64,000 bases of DNA from JBOZRQ01 sp050789255 (GTDB lineage: Bacteria; Bacillota; Sulfobacillia; Symbiobacteriales; Symbiobacteriaceae): the NCBI GenBank assembly GCA_050789255.1, contig JBOZRQ010000055.1, forward strand, positions 37,784-101,783, given 5' to 3'. The notes under the pieces were generated by a model, which made no database searches, was not told the DNA's origin, and saw only the letters and a list, made by a program, of their open reading frames with translations. The position numbers were made by a program, and so were the translations under genes. Shown one piece after another: positions 27,324-35,969 of the stretch (position 1 is the first letter of the stretch; each line of letters begins with the position of its first letter).

Positions 27324-28325
27324 ATGTCCATGATCGAAGTGCAGAATTTGTCAAAGCGGTTTCGGATCGTACATAAAGAGCCTGGCGTCACCGGTGCACT
27401 CAAGGCGCTCTTCCATCCCTGCTCCGTGGAAAAGACCGCCGTGGACGGCGTCAGCTTCACCATTGATGCCGGCGAAACGGTGGGTTACATCGGCGTCAAC
27501 GGCGCCGGCAAGTCGACCACGATCAAGATGCTGACGGGTATTCTACTGCCCTCCGGCGGATCGGTCCGAGTGCTGGGCCGAGACCCCTACCGGGAGCGCA
27601 TCGCCAATGCCCAGGAGATTGGCGTGGTCTTCGGCCAGCGATCCCAACTCTGGTGGGACCTGGCCGTGATCGAATCATTCAACCTGACGGCCAAGATCTA
27701 TGGAATTGAACCAACTCGCTACAAGCAGGTGATGGAGCAGTTCACTGCACTGCTCGATCTTGGACCTTTGCTCTCCTCGCCGGTCCGGACTCTGTCACTG
27801 GGACAGAAGATGAGGGCCGAACTGGCTGCGACATTCCTGCACGAACCCAAAGTAGTCTATCTGGATGAGCCGACCATCGGCCTGGACGTGGTGGTCAAGG
27901 AAAAGATTCGGGAGTTCATTCGCCAGATCAACCAGGACCGGGGAACCACTGTGGTGCTGACCACTCATGACATGGCCGACATTGAGCAGCTTTGCCGGCG
28001 GGTGATCATCATCGACAGCGGCAAGAAGCTCTATGACGGGCCTCTGAGTACCATTCGGGACCGGTTTGGCAAACACCGGCTGATGACGTTCGAGACGGCC
28101 TCTGCTGTAGGCTCCGTTACCCTGCCGGTCGGTGCAGAACTCGTCACGGCCGAAGAACGCAAACTTGTTGTCCGGTTCGAGCGTACACAGCTCAGCGCCA
28201 GCCAGATTGCCGCAAGTGTCATGAACCAAGTGACGGTGGTTGACTTCCAACTGACCGAACCTGACCTGGAGTCCATTGTCAAGCAGATCTATGCCGGTGC
28301 CCTGAAGCAGGAGGTGGCAGGATAA
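27324..28325 (+). CDS. ABC-2 exporter ATP-binding protein
   Basis: 333 residues from the ATG at 27324 (AAGGAGG ten bases upstream). Walker A is GVNGAGKSTTIKML, the Q loop lies in VFGQRSQLWWDL, the signature reads TLSLGQKMRAELA, Walker B is KVVYLDEPTIGLD, and the switch His lies in VVLTTHDMADIE. The N-terminal AVDGVSFTIDAGETVGYIG block and a C-terminal regulatory extension match the COG4586 type, which works with two different ABC-2 permeases. Those follow directly. The exported substrate is unknown. Its stop overlaps the next start by one base. Confidence 0.93.
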   Translation: MSMIEVQNLSKRFRIVHKEPGVTGALKALFHPCSVEKTAVDGVSFTIDAGETVGYIGVNGAGKSTTIKMLTGILLPSGGSVRVLGRDPYRERIANAQEIGVVFGQRSQLWWDLAVIESFNLTAKIYGIEPTRYKQVMEQFTALLDLGPLLSSPVRTLSLGQKMRAELAATFLHEPKVVYLDEPTIGLDVVVKEKIREFIRQINQDRGTTVVLTTHDMADIEQLCRRVIIIDSGKKLYDGPLSTIRDRFGKHRLMTFETASAVGSVTLPVGAELVTAEERKLVVRFERTQLSASQIAASVMNQVTVVDFQLTEPDLESIVKQIYAGALKQEVAG

Positions 28326-29137
28326 TGCACAGCATCCGTCACCGGCTGCGGCAGTTTGGGGCACTCTGTGGGGCCATTTTCAAACAGCGTCTGGCCTACA
28401 CCCCGTGGTTCTGGTCCGATGTACTGGGCCAGTTGGTGCTGATGGTTATCTACACCTACTTCTGGCGGGGGGTTTTCGCCGGCCAGGGGACCGTGGGCGG
28501 CATGACCGAAGCGCAGACCATCGCCTACGTGCTCATCGCAAATGCCACCGGCATGGTCCTCAGGTGGTCGTTAATCGGCGAGATCGGGCAGATGCTGCGA
28601 GACGGCTCCATCGCCACCGAACTGCTCCGGCCCATGGACTTTCAAGTGCGCATGTTCGCCTGGACCCTGACCACCGTTGGCGGCACAATGGCCCAGCACA
28701 TGCTGCTCCTGGGTGGCTTTGCCTACCTCTTTATGGACCTCCGACTGCCATCTGACCCGTTCGTCTGGTTCTGGTGGGTACTCTCGATGCTCCTGGCTGG
28801 CGGCGTCCTCTTCTTCTTCGACTGGGCCGTCAGCATGATCTCCTTCTACTCCACCGAGATGCGTGGGCTCCTGATCCTGCGGGACGGGATCATCAGTTTC
28901 TTCAGCGGCTATGTTATTCCGCTGGCAATGTTCCCGGACTGGCTCAAGCGGGTGGCTGCCTTCCTGCCCTTTGGCCAGATGCTCGACACCCCGGTGATGA
29001 TCGTGACCGGTGGCCTGCCCATCTCGGCAGTGCCCAAAGCGCTGCTGACCCAGGTGCTCTGGCTGATCGGTCTGGCTCTCATCTCCCGGCCGGCTTTCCA
29101 GTGGGCCGTCCGTAAAGTCACGGTGCAGGGAGGGTAA
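28325..29137 (+). CDS. ABC-2 type permease (COG4587-like)
   Basis: 270 residues with about six membrane segments. The N-terminal FKQRLAYTPWFWSDVLGQLV and the central MVLRWSLIGEIGQMLRDGSI fit the ABC-2 permease of the three-gene exporter family, in which elements such as GSIATELLRPMDF recur. GGAGGTGG lies upstream of the start, which overlaps the ATPase stop (TAATG). It would form a heterodimer with the following permease. Confidence 0.85.
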   Translation: MHSIRHRLRQFGALCGAIFKQRLAYTPWFWSDVLGQLVLMVIYTYFWRGVFAGQGTVGGMTEAQTIAYVLIANATGMVLRWSLIGEIGQMLRDGSIATELLRPMDFQVRMFAWTLTTVGGTMAQHMLLLGGFAYLFMDLRLPSDPFVWFWWVLSMLLAGGVLFFFDWAVSMISFYSTEMRGLLILRDGIISFFSGYVIPLAMFPDWLKRVAAFLPFGQMLDTPVMIVTGGLPISAVPKALLTQVLWLIGLALISRPAFQWAVRKVTVQGG

Positions 29138-29141
29138 GGCC

Positions 29142-29930
29142 GTGCGACGTTATCTCTCGCTCTTCGGAGCCTTCTTCCGCCAGCATCTTAAGCTCATGCT
29201 GGAACATCGGATGAACTTCATGATCAGCCTGCTGGGTACGATCTTCTGGCAGGGTGCGTGCATCGCCGCCATCGTGATCGTTATGGACCGGGTGCCGGTC
29301 TTGAAAGGCTGGACCCGGGATGAGATCTTCCTGACCAACGGCCTGCTGACATTGGGTCTCGCTGTGGCCCGGATGCTTGACTGGAACCTGCTGGTCTTCG
29401 GGCAGGCCTTTGTTCAGAACGGACGGCTGGACCGCCTGCTGGTCAGACCCATGAACCCTCTCTTCCACCTGATTGCTGACCGCTTTAACCAGGAAGGCGT
29501 GGGGGACTTCATCGTCGGCATGGTCCTGGTCGTGCGCTCCATCCGGGTGCTGAACCTTACCCTGAGCCCCGTGGATTGGCTCTACCTGGTGATGGTCGTG
29601 GTCAGCGGCGCAGGGATCTTCCTGGCGCTCCAGTTGGCGGCGGCCACCCTGGCCTTCTGGGTTACGATAGCAACGCCGATCAACTTGGCGGTGGGCCACT
29701 TCACTCAGTTCGCTCAGTATCCGCTCTCGATATACGCTCAGCCGGTACGGGTCTTTCTCACCTGGCTGCTGCCTTTCGGCCTGGCCTCGTTCTACCCCGC
29801 GGAGTACCTGCTGGGGCACAACCCGGGTCCAATCGCCTTCGCAGTCCTGCCCATGGCCGCCTTTCTCTTCTTCCTGGCCTACCGGTTTTGGTCGTTCGGC
29901 CTGAGGCGGTATTCGGGGACAGGGTCCTAG
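29142..29930 (+). CDS. ABC-2 type permease (COG3694-like)
   Basis: 262 residues, about six membrane segments. The start HLKLMLEHRMNFMISLLGTI and the region GRLDRLLVRPMNPLFHLIAD are typical of the second permease in this exporter type (compare GSIATELLRPMDF in its partner). GTG start with GGGAGGG upstream, four bases after the previous gene. Last gene of the operon, followed by a terminator hairpin. Confidence 0.85.
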   Translation: MRRYLSLFGAFFRQHLKLMLEHRMNFMISLLGTIFWQGACIAAIVIVMDRVPVLKGWTRDEIFLTNGLLTLGLAVARMLDWNLLVFGQAFVQNGRLDRLLVRPMNPLFHLIADRFNQEGVGDFIVGMVLVVRSIRVLNLTLSPVDWLYLVMVVVSGAGIFLALQLAAATLAFWVTIATPINLAVGHFTQFAQYPLSIYAQPVRVFLTWLLPFGLASFYPAEYLLGHNPGPIAFAVLPMAAFLFFLAYRFWSFGLRRYSGTGS

Positions 29931-29966
29931 GGCAGCCGGAACGAGTTGCCAGGACAAACCAATAGA

Positions 29967-30000
29967 CAAGGGCTCCAGGGAAAAAACCCTGGAGCCCTTG
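29967..30000. terminator. Bidirectional terminator between the ABC operon and tRNA-Leu
   Basis: CAAGGGCTCCAGGG / CCCTGGAGCCCTTG, 14-bp perfect stem around an AAAAAA loop, lying between the convergent exporter operon and tRNA-Leu. Confidence 0.85.
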
Positions 30001-30010
30001 TCTTTCAAGT

Positions 30011-30095
30011 TGGTGCGAGAGAGGGGACTTGAACCCCTACACCATACGGTACAAGATCCTAAGTCTTGCGCGTCTGCCAATTCCGCCACTCTCGC
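30011..30095 (-). tRNA. tRNA-Leu (UAG)
   Basis: Minus-strand cloverleaf with acceptor GCGAGAG / CTCTCGC, encoded ACCA end, anticodon stem-loop CAAGA-CTTAGGA-TCTTG giving anticodon UAG, and a long variable arm as expected for leucine. A decayed copy of this gene lies at 37519-37585. Confidence 0.97.
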
Positions 30096-30200
30096 ATATG
30101 TTTCTGCAAAGATCCTGCGCAAAGCCGCACATGAAATGATACCTTAGCCGCGCACCCGTGTAAAGCCCTCGGCAGGATGTGCCGGCAATTCCAGAAGGGA
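30096..30200. repeat. Left copy of a tRNA-Leu flanking repeat
   Basis: Upstream flank of tRNA-Leu. Segments such as AAAGCCGCACATGAAATGAT, ACCTTAGCCGCG and AAAGCCCTCGGCA recur almost unchanged at 37636-37690, in the same order and orientation relative to the tRNA. Confidence 0.75.
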
Positions 30201-30248
30201 AGGGAAACGCTCACTCGCTGGGAGTGTTCAGCGCCAATTCACAATCAC

Positions 30249-30274
30249 AAGCGCCAGACTTTCGCCTGGCGCTT
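30249..30274 (-). terminator. Terminator of the ABC uptake/lyase operon
   Basis: AAGCGCCAG / CTGGCGCTT stem with an 8-base loop, 15 bases beyond the last permease stop, followed by a weakly T-rich stretch. Confidence 0.7.
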
Positions 30275-30288
30275 CACCCTGCGCGTGT

Positions 30289-31116
30289 CTACTTGATACC
30301 CGTGAGCGTAACACCCTTGATAATCTGCTTCTGAAAGATCGCAAAGACGATGAGCACAGGGAGGACCGCCATGGTTGCCCCCGCCATCACCAACTGGTAC
30401 TCGTTAAAGTTCTGGTAAGCAAAGTTGGAGAGACCGACCGGCAGCGTGTTCATCTCCGGATTGGTGATCGCGATGACAGGCCAGAGGAACGCGTTCCAGT
30501 TGCCCAGGAAGGTGAAGATCGCCAGGGCCGCCATGGCGGGGCGAACGTTGGGCAGCGCGATCCGCCACCAAATGCCGAACTCGCCCAGGCCATCGATCCG
30601 GCCGGCGTCCAGGAGGTCGTTCGGAATCGACTCCATAAACTGGCGCATGAGGAAGATGCCGAAGGCGGTAATCAGACCCGGGAACATGATCCCCAGGTAA
30701 GTATCATCCACGTGAAGCTTGACGGCCCCGATGTACCAGGGAATGATCAGCATCTCGGTGGGGATCATGATGGAGCTGAGGATGGCAAAGAAGACCACAT
30801 TGCGGCCCTTGAAGTCGACCTTGGCCAGGATGTAGCCCACCAGCGAGTCAAAGAAGCAAACGCTGACCGTGGTCACACTCGCCACGATGATCGAGTTCAG
30901 GTACCACCTGGGGAAGGGCGTCTGTTCAAATATGGTCTTAAAGTTGGCCAGTGTGGGGTGCTCGGCTACGAGCTTCATGGAGTATACTTCAGGCCCGGGC
31001 TTGAAGGCCGTGGAGATCATCCAGAGGAACGGGAAGACCGTGATCGTGGCGCCAGCCAGGAGGCCCAGGTAGGTGAGCGCCTTCACGAGTCGCTGCGAAG
31101 ACAGTCCTCGGTCCAT
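30289..31116 (-). CDS. ABC uptake permease, carbohydrate type (MalG-like)
   Basis: 275 residues, six membrane segments. The coupling (EAA) loop appears as DAGRIDGLGEFGIWWRIALP, the hallmark of the binding-protein-dependent permeases of the CUT1 sugar family. The N-terminus FPFLWMISTAFKPGPE is also typical of this second permease. AAGGAGGTG precedes the start. No ATPase gene is in this cluster, so a shared MsmX-like ATPase elsewhere is expected. Last gene of the operon. Confidence 0.92.
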   Translation of the reverse strand: MDRGLSSQRLVKALTYLGLLAGATITVFPFLWMISTAFKPGPEVYSMKLVAEHPTLANFKTIFEQTPFPRWYLNSIIVASVTTVSVCFFDSLVGYILAKVDFKGRNVVFFAILSSIMIPTEMLIIPWYIGAVKLHVDDTYLGIMFPGLITAFGIFLMRQFMESIPNDLLDAGRIDGLGEFGIWWRIALPNVRPAMAALAIFTFLGNWNAFLWPVIAITNPEMNTLPVGLSNFAYQNFNEYQLVMAGATMAVLPVLIVFAIFQKQIIKGVTLTGIK

Positions 31117-31128
31117 GCGTCCACCTCC

Positions 31129-32061
31129 TTAGTACTCGAACTTGCGGGTGATCACTTTGGACTGCACGATTGTCAGCACCAGGATAACCACAAAAAGCAC
31201 AGTGGTAGCAGCGGAGGCATAGGAGAGGTTCAGGGACTTGAACGCCTCCTGGTATATGAAGAGCACGAGCGACTTGGTGGAGTTTAGCGGACCACCCTGA
31301 CCCTGGCTGGTCATGTTGAGGACCTCGGTGAAGACCTGCAGATACCGGATGGTCCCGGTCAGCGCAGAGAAGACGATCGTAGGGTTTAGCAGAGGGAAGG
31401 TGATGTGCCAGAACCTGCGCCAGCCGTTGGCCCCGTCAATCTGCGCCGCCTCGTAGAACTGCTGGGGGATGCCCTCCAGCCCTGCCAGGAAGATTACCAT
31501 GGAGAAGCCCAGCCCCTGCCACACGACCGAGGCGATGATGACATAAATGGCCTGTGACGGGCTGCCCAGGAGTTTTTGGGCCGGGAATCCCAAGAAGAGG
31601 AGGATCTGGTTGAAGAGGCCGCCATGCTCCTGCATGATCCAGCGCCAGACCCACGCCACCGCAACCGAAGAGGTGACGTAGGGAATGAAGTAGAGCATGC
31701 GGAAGAGACCCTTGAACCGGTTCACCTTTTGAATCAGCAGCGCCACGCCGATACCAAGGGCGATCTGGAGGGGTACCCCCACCAGCACGTAGATAAACGT
31801 GTTCTTGAGGGAGATCCAGAAGACCTCATCGTGAAACAGCTTGGTGTAGTTGACCAAGCCGACCCAGGGCTGCGCGTCATTGAGGAACTGCCAGTCGTAC
31901 AGGCTGATTCGCATGGCGTAGAGCGCCGGACCCATGCGGACAATCAAAAAGAAGAGCAGCGGAATCGACAGGGTCGCCCAGGCCCACATTGCCCGCTTGT
32001 GACTTAGCGTGAGGCTCTTTCGCACCTTTGTGGGTCTGGCTGGCTGTGGTGCAGCGGCCAT
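31129..32061 (-). CDS. ABC uptake permease, carbohydrate type (MalF-like)
   Basis: 310 residues from the ATG at 32061 (GGGGGAT six bases upstream; the TTG two codons earlier would overlap that site). Six membrane segments and an EAA loop EAAQIDGANGWRRFWHITFP. It pairs with the next permease, 12 bases downstream. Paralogues are CUT1 sugar transporters, but the nearby lyase and amidohydrolase suggest that the imported compound may be a modified sugar or sugar acid. Confidence 0.92.
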   Translation of the reverse strand: MAAAPQPARPTKVRKSLTLSHKRAMWAWATLSIPLLFFLIVRMGPALYAMRISLYDWQFLNDAQPWVGLVNYTKLFHDEVFWISLKNTFIYVLVGVPLQIALGIGVALLIQKVNRFKGLFRMLYFIPYVTSSVAVAWVWRWIMQEHGGLFNQILLFLGFPAQKLLGSPSQAIYVIIASVVWQGLGFSMVIFLAGLEGIPQQFYEAAQIDGANGWRRFWHITFPLLNPTIVFSALTGTIRYLQVFTEVLNMTSQGQGGPLNSTKSLVLFIYQEAFKSLNLSYASAATTVLFVVILVLTIVQSKVITRKFEY

Positions 32062-32102
32062 GCCCAATCCCCCATTTCGGCAGGAGTGTCAAACATCGGA
32101 CA

Positions 32103-32146
32103 CCGGCACGATTCCCCGGGCCGGGCGCCCGGGGAATCAATGCCGG
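32103..32146 (-). terminator. Intercistronic hairpin between binding-protein and permease genes
   Basis: Nested stems CCGGCA / TGCCGG and ATTCCCCGGGC / GCCCGGGGAAT. Such hairpins after binding-protein genes usually protect the upstream message and reduce read-through, giving excess binding protein. No T run. Confidence 0.6.
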
Positions 32147-32158
32147 TTCGGAAGCGGC

Positions 32159-33469
32159 TTACTTGCGCTTTGACCAGTAGTCGTCAAACAACTTCTGGGT
32201 CTTGTCCTGGGCTTCCTTCAGGGCCACGTCGGGCGCCTTGCCCTTCAGCACGACCTCGTCGACAGCGTTGACCAGGGCGTCGCGGTCCTTTACCTCATCT
32301 ACAAAGAAGGTCGCGTTCGCGTAGGGCAGGCCCTCAATGAAGCCGGCCAGCTTGGGGTCGCTCTTGTACTTATCGGCGACCTCGGGGCGGGCAGGCAGTT
32401 CGCCAATGGCCTGGGTCCAGCGCTCCATGACATCCGGCTGGGTGAGGAACTTGAGGAACTTGATCGCCGCATCCTTCTGCGGACCCTGGGCCTTCTTGGT
32501 CAGGCCGTTGGCCCAGAAGGAAGCCATGGTGTACGGCTTGCCGTTGGGGCCGACGGGCAGCGGTGCAGACCTGAACTCGAAGGTCACGTCCTTCAGGTTG
32601 CCGAGGCGGAAGGAACCGTCCACGTCCATGGCGGCCTTGCCTGCCTTGAAGGCGGTGACGTCATCGGTCATGAAGCCCATCTCGCCGACCTTATGGACGG
32701 TCTGGAGTTCGACCCACCACTTGAAGGCCTTCTGGCCGGCGTCAGACGCCCAGTCAATCTTCTTGAAGTCAGCAGACTGCGGCTGGCCGCCGGTCTGGCG
32801 AATCAGGACCTCACGGAACCAGTTGTGGCCCTGGCCGGTGGTGTTGAAGTAGAAGCCTACCTGCTGGAGCTGGCCGTTGGCGTCACGCTTGGTCAGCTTC
32901 TTGGCAGAGTCGACCAATTCCTCCCAGGTCTTGGGGGGAGTTGCGATATTCGCCTGCTTGAAGAGATCGACGTTGTAGAGCATGGCCAGGGTGCGGACAG
33001 CGGTCGGCAGTATGTAGTACTTGCCGTCCATCTGACCGGCCTTGACAACCGGGAAGAACTCCTTCTCGATGGTGGCAGCGGGGAACGCATCCTGCGGCAG
33101 CGGCTGCAGATAGCCGGAGTCGACATATTTGGGCAGCCAGCCGTAGTACAGGTTAATCAGGTCCGGACCCTTGCCAGCGGAGACGGATGCGGCAACTTTC
33201 TCGTTGTACTGCTCATACGGGAAGTTGACCTGCTTGACCTCGATGTTGGGGTTCTTGTCCTGGAATTCCTTGATCAGCTGAGTCATCAGCTCAACCTTGG
33301 ACTTGTAGTCGTACTGCCAGTACTCGATGGTAACCTTCTCTTCGGTCTTGGGCTGGGTCGGGGTCTGGGGCGTCTCCGTCTTTGCAGGCGCCTTGGAGCC
33401 GGTGCAACCAGCCAGCATCATCGAAAGGGCCAGCACTGCTGCGAGGACTGCTGCGAACCGCTTGTTCAT
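32159..33469 (-). CDS. ABC substrate-binding lipoprotein
   Basis: 436 residues. Signal peptide with lipobox LSMMLAGCTG (Cys22), a Pro/Thr-rich tether, then a family 1 binding-protein fold (ITIEYWQYDYKSK-like start, ISAGKGPDLINLYYGWLP-like hinge region, KAAMDVDGSFRLG). It would deliver the ligand to the two permeases downstream. It is similar in layout to sugar- and oligosaccharide-binding proteins; the ligand is unknown. GGGGG lies seven bases before the start. Confidence 0.9.
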   Translation of the reverse strand: MNKRFAAVLAAVLALSMMLAGCTGSKAPAKTETPQTPTQPKTEEKVTIEYWQYDYKSKVELMTQLIKEFQDKNPNIEVKQVNFPYEQYNEKVAASVSAGKGPDLINLYYGWLPKYVDSGYLQPLPQDAFPAATIEKEFFPVVKAGQMDGKYYILPTAVRTLAMLYNVDLFKQANIATPPKTWEELVDSAKKLTKRDANGQLQQVGFYFNTTGQGHNWFREVLIRQTGGQPQSADFKKIDWASDAGQKAFKWWVELQTVHKVGEMGFMTDDVTAFKAGKAAMDVDGSFRLGNLKDVTFEFRSAPLPVGPNGKPYTMASFWANGLTKKAQGPQKDAAIKFLKFLTQPDVMERWTQAIGELPARPEVADKYKSDPKLAGFIEGLPYANATFFVDEVKDRDALVNAVDEVVLKGKAPDVALKEAQDKTQKLFDDYWSKRK

Positions 33470-33489
33470 CCTTCAACCCCCTATGAGTG

Positions 33490-34992
33490 TCACTGCCTAA
33501 CCTTGCTGCCTGCTCCGCCCGCGTGCTGCACCAGCGAGAGGGCGTCGGAGAGCATCAAGGATCGTGCCAATTGGAGCGCTGTACGCTGCTCGGCGACCTG
33601 TTGGCGCGCCGCTTGGACCGCCTGGGATGCGGTTCCAAGAGCCCGGCGGACCTCGATGGGTGCGGGCCCACCAATCACCGATCGCCGCTGTACAAAAATG
33701 CGCGGATCAATCGCTGCCTGGAGCGAGGCTTCCGTAAGGCCGGTGGACCGGCCAAACACGTCTTGTGCGATCTGGTCCAACTCGGCGAGCCTTGCGTCCG
33801 GGAGGATTCGCCCCTCGCTCTGAAGTTGTTTCACGTAGGTAGCAACCATATGGTGAGCCTGGCGGAAGGCAAATTTGCCTTCCCGAACCAGTGTATCGGC
33901 CAGTTCGGTCACAGCGGAGAAGCCGTCGCGGGCCCGGGCATGCAGGAGTTCGGTGTCGAAACTGGCCTTCCCGAGGATCTCCAGCAGAAGGCAAAGGGCA
34001 CGACGGGTCTCAACGATCGCCTCCTCCAGCAGCGGCTGGAGGTCGTCGCCCACATCGTTGATATCGCCCAGGGGGACGTTGTGAGCCAGCGGAAACACGG
34101 CGCTCGCCCGGCCCATGAGGCGGCTCAGGACCGCTCGCAAATGTTCCAGGGCAACAGGATTCCGTTTCTGCGGCATGATGCTCGATACCTGAACCAAACT
34201 GTCATCGAGCGTTAAGATACTGAATTCGTTTGACGCCCAGAGCATCAGATCGTACGTGAAGCGGCTTACGTTGGAGCCGAGCACGGCCAGGGCGCTGGCT
34301 GCCTCAAGCGTATGGTCGGAGGCGCAGACGGCATCGTAGGAGTTCTCGACGAGCCCCTCAAAGCCGAGCCAGCGCTCCACCAATTCCCGATTTATGGGGA
34401 AGCCGGTAGTGGCGAGGGCGGCGGCGCCCATGGGGGACCGGTTCACTCGGGCATACAGCCCGGATAGCCGCTCGGTATCCCGGCGCAAGTTCCCCTCTAC
34501 TGCAAGCAGGTAGTGGGCCAGGGTAGTGGGCTGCGCTTGCTGGTTGTGGGTGTGGGCCGGCATGACCGTATCCACATGCTTGCCGGCCAGATCCAGCAGC
34601 GCCTGGCGGACAAGCTGGACCCTCTCGGTCAGGTCCAGCAGGTCCTGACGGAGCGCCATGCGGAAAATGGCTGCATCCAGATCGTTGCGGCTGAAGGCGA
34701 CGTGCATGTTGCCGGCCGTTTCGGCACCAATTGCAGCCTCGACCTCATGCTCGATCAGGAAAAAGAGGTCTTCATAGGTGGGGTCGTACCCCTGCTGGGG
34801 GGCGTTCTCGATGCGCTCCAGCAGCGCATCGACGATCGTGGCGGCGTCTGCGGAAGGGATGATGGCACACCGGTCCAGCATGAGCGTATGGGCGAGGTTG
34901 ACCTCCATGATCGACCGATAAAACCTGCGCTTGGCTACCTCAAAGCATGGGGAGAGAATTTCGTTGACGTAGACTCGCGACCGGTTGGACAT
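33490..34992 (-). CDS. Argininosuccinate lyase-like enzyme
   Basis: 500 residues of the fumarase/aspartase superfamily. Visible motifs are MHVAFSRNDLDAAIFRMALR, MPAHTHNQQAQPTTLAHYLL (the T-H-x-Q-x-AQP block), and the mobile catalytic loop VSSIMPQKRNP (GSSxMPxKxN in the family). It is not next to argG and lies between an ABC transporter and an amidohydrolase. It is therefore probably a paralogue that eliminates fumarate or an analogue from an imported amidino or amino compound, rather than the arginine-biosynthesis enzyme. AAGGAG precedes the start. Confidence 0.8.
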   Translation of the reverse strand: MSNRSRVYVNEILSPCFEVAKRRFYRSIMEVNLAHTLMLDRCAIIPSADAATIVDALLERIENAPQQGYDPTYEDLFFLIEHEVEAAIGAETAGNMHVAFSRNDLDAAIFRMALRQDLLDLTERVQLVRQALLDLAGKHVDTVMPAHTHNQQAQPTTLAHYLLAVEGNLRRDTERLSGLYARVNRSPMGAAALATTGFPINRELVERWLGFEGLVENSYDAVCASDHTLEAASALAVLGSNVSRFTYDLMLWASNEFSILTLDDSLVQVSSIMPQKRNPVALEHLRAVLSRLMGRASAVFPLAHNVPLGDINDVGDDLQPLLEEAIVETRRALCLLLEILGKASFDTELLHARARDGFSAVTELADTLVREGKFAFRQAHHMVATYVKQLQSEGRILPDARLAELDQIAQDVFGRSTGLTEASLQAAIDPRIFVQRRSVIGGPAPIEVRRALGTASQAVQAARQQVAEQRTALQLARSLMLSDALSLVQHAGGAGSKVRQ

Positions 34993-34998
34993 GACGAT

Positions 34999-35934
34999 CT
35001 ACTCCTTCATTTTCAGGAGGCGCGCCGCGTTGTTGTGGAAGATGTCCTCGATATCCTCCTCATGGAGGTTCAGGTAGCGTACCGAGCGCATCTGGTCCTG
35101 CAGATAGCGGTAGACAAAGCCGCGGGGGAACCACATGGAGTCGGTGCCGAAGATGATCCGCTTCGGGCCGACGGTCTCATAAAACTTGCGGAAAGCGGTG
35201 TCGAGGTCCATGGGATACGGCTCCCACCGCATCCACTGGTTCGAGCCGGAGGTATCCACATACACATTCGCACATGACCAGCATAGCTGGAGCAACTCCC
35301 GCATGTAGCCGCACCCGAAGTGGGGAATCACGAAGGGAATGTCGGGATACTCCATGGCGATTGGGGTGATGGTCAGAGGATTCATGTGCTTGTGGTAAAC
35401 GACCCCGCCGGCACGGCCCAGGGGTCCAAAGTGGATCAGGACGGGTAGCTTTTTGTCGGCTATGTAAGTCCAGAGCGGCTTCAGCTTGGGGTCGGTCCAA
35501 TCAATCTCGACCCGGGGGCCAAGCAGTTTGTAGCCACAGAGACCAAGTTCTTCAATAGCGTACTTGAACTTTTCGACCACGTCGGGCAGCTCCGGTTTGT
35601 GGTGAGCCATGCCATAAAACTTGCCGGGGTATTTCTTCATCACCCGAGCCAATTCTTCGTTGGAGGAACCGGTCAGGAAAACCACGGCGCCAAGGTCGTA
35701 CTTGTCGACTTCCTGCGCCCAGCGGCTGATTAACTGGTCCTCCCCCTCGGGGGTCTCCACCATGGGCTCGGCGGGTCCGGGAAAGTCCCATTCATCAGCC
35801 ATGCGCTGACTGCGCTCACGGTTGTACTCCAGATGCAGCGGATGCGGAGCATGAGACGACGGCCCGGAGCGGCGGGTAGCCCAAAAGTGCGTGTGGAAAT
35901 CAATGACCTTCTTGCCGCTCTTTAACCGAATCAC
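34999..35934 (-). CDS. Amidohydrolase family 2 protein (ACMSD-like fold)
   Basis: 311 residues, GTG start with GGGGGAGG nine bases upstream. The metal site begins DFHTHFW (His14, His16). LPVLIHFGP, FVIPHFGCGYMRELL and the final FGTDSMWFPRG (catalytic Asp) complete the TIM-barrel amidohydrolase_2 pattern. Family members decarboxylate or hydrolyse ring and carboxylic substrates. It is separated from the lyase gene by six bases, so the two probably act in one pathway. The substrate is unknown. Confidence 0.83.
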   Translation of the reverse strand: MIRLKSGKKVIDFHTHFWATRRSGPSSHAPHPLHLEYNRERSQRMADEWDFPGPAEPMVETPEGEDQLISRWAQEVDKYDLGAVVFLTGSSNEELARVMKKYPGKFYGMAHHKPELPDVVEKFKYAIEELGLCGYKLLGPRVEIDWTDPKLKPLWTYIADKKLPVLIHFGPLGRAGGVVYHKHMNPLTITPIAMEYPDIPFVIPHFGCGYMRELLQLCWSCANVYVDTSGSNQWMRWEPYPMDLDTAFRKFYETVGPKRIIFGTDSMWFPRGFVYRYLQDQMRSVRYLNLHEEDIEDIFHNNAARLLKMKE

Positions 35935-35969
35935 GATGTTTTGCCTCCCCCAAGGTAATTACTGGGCTT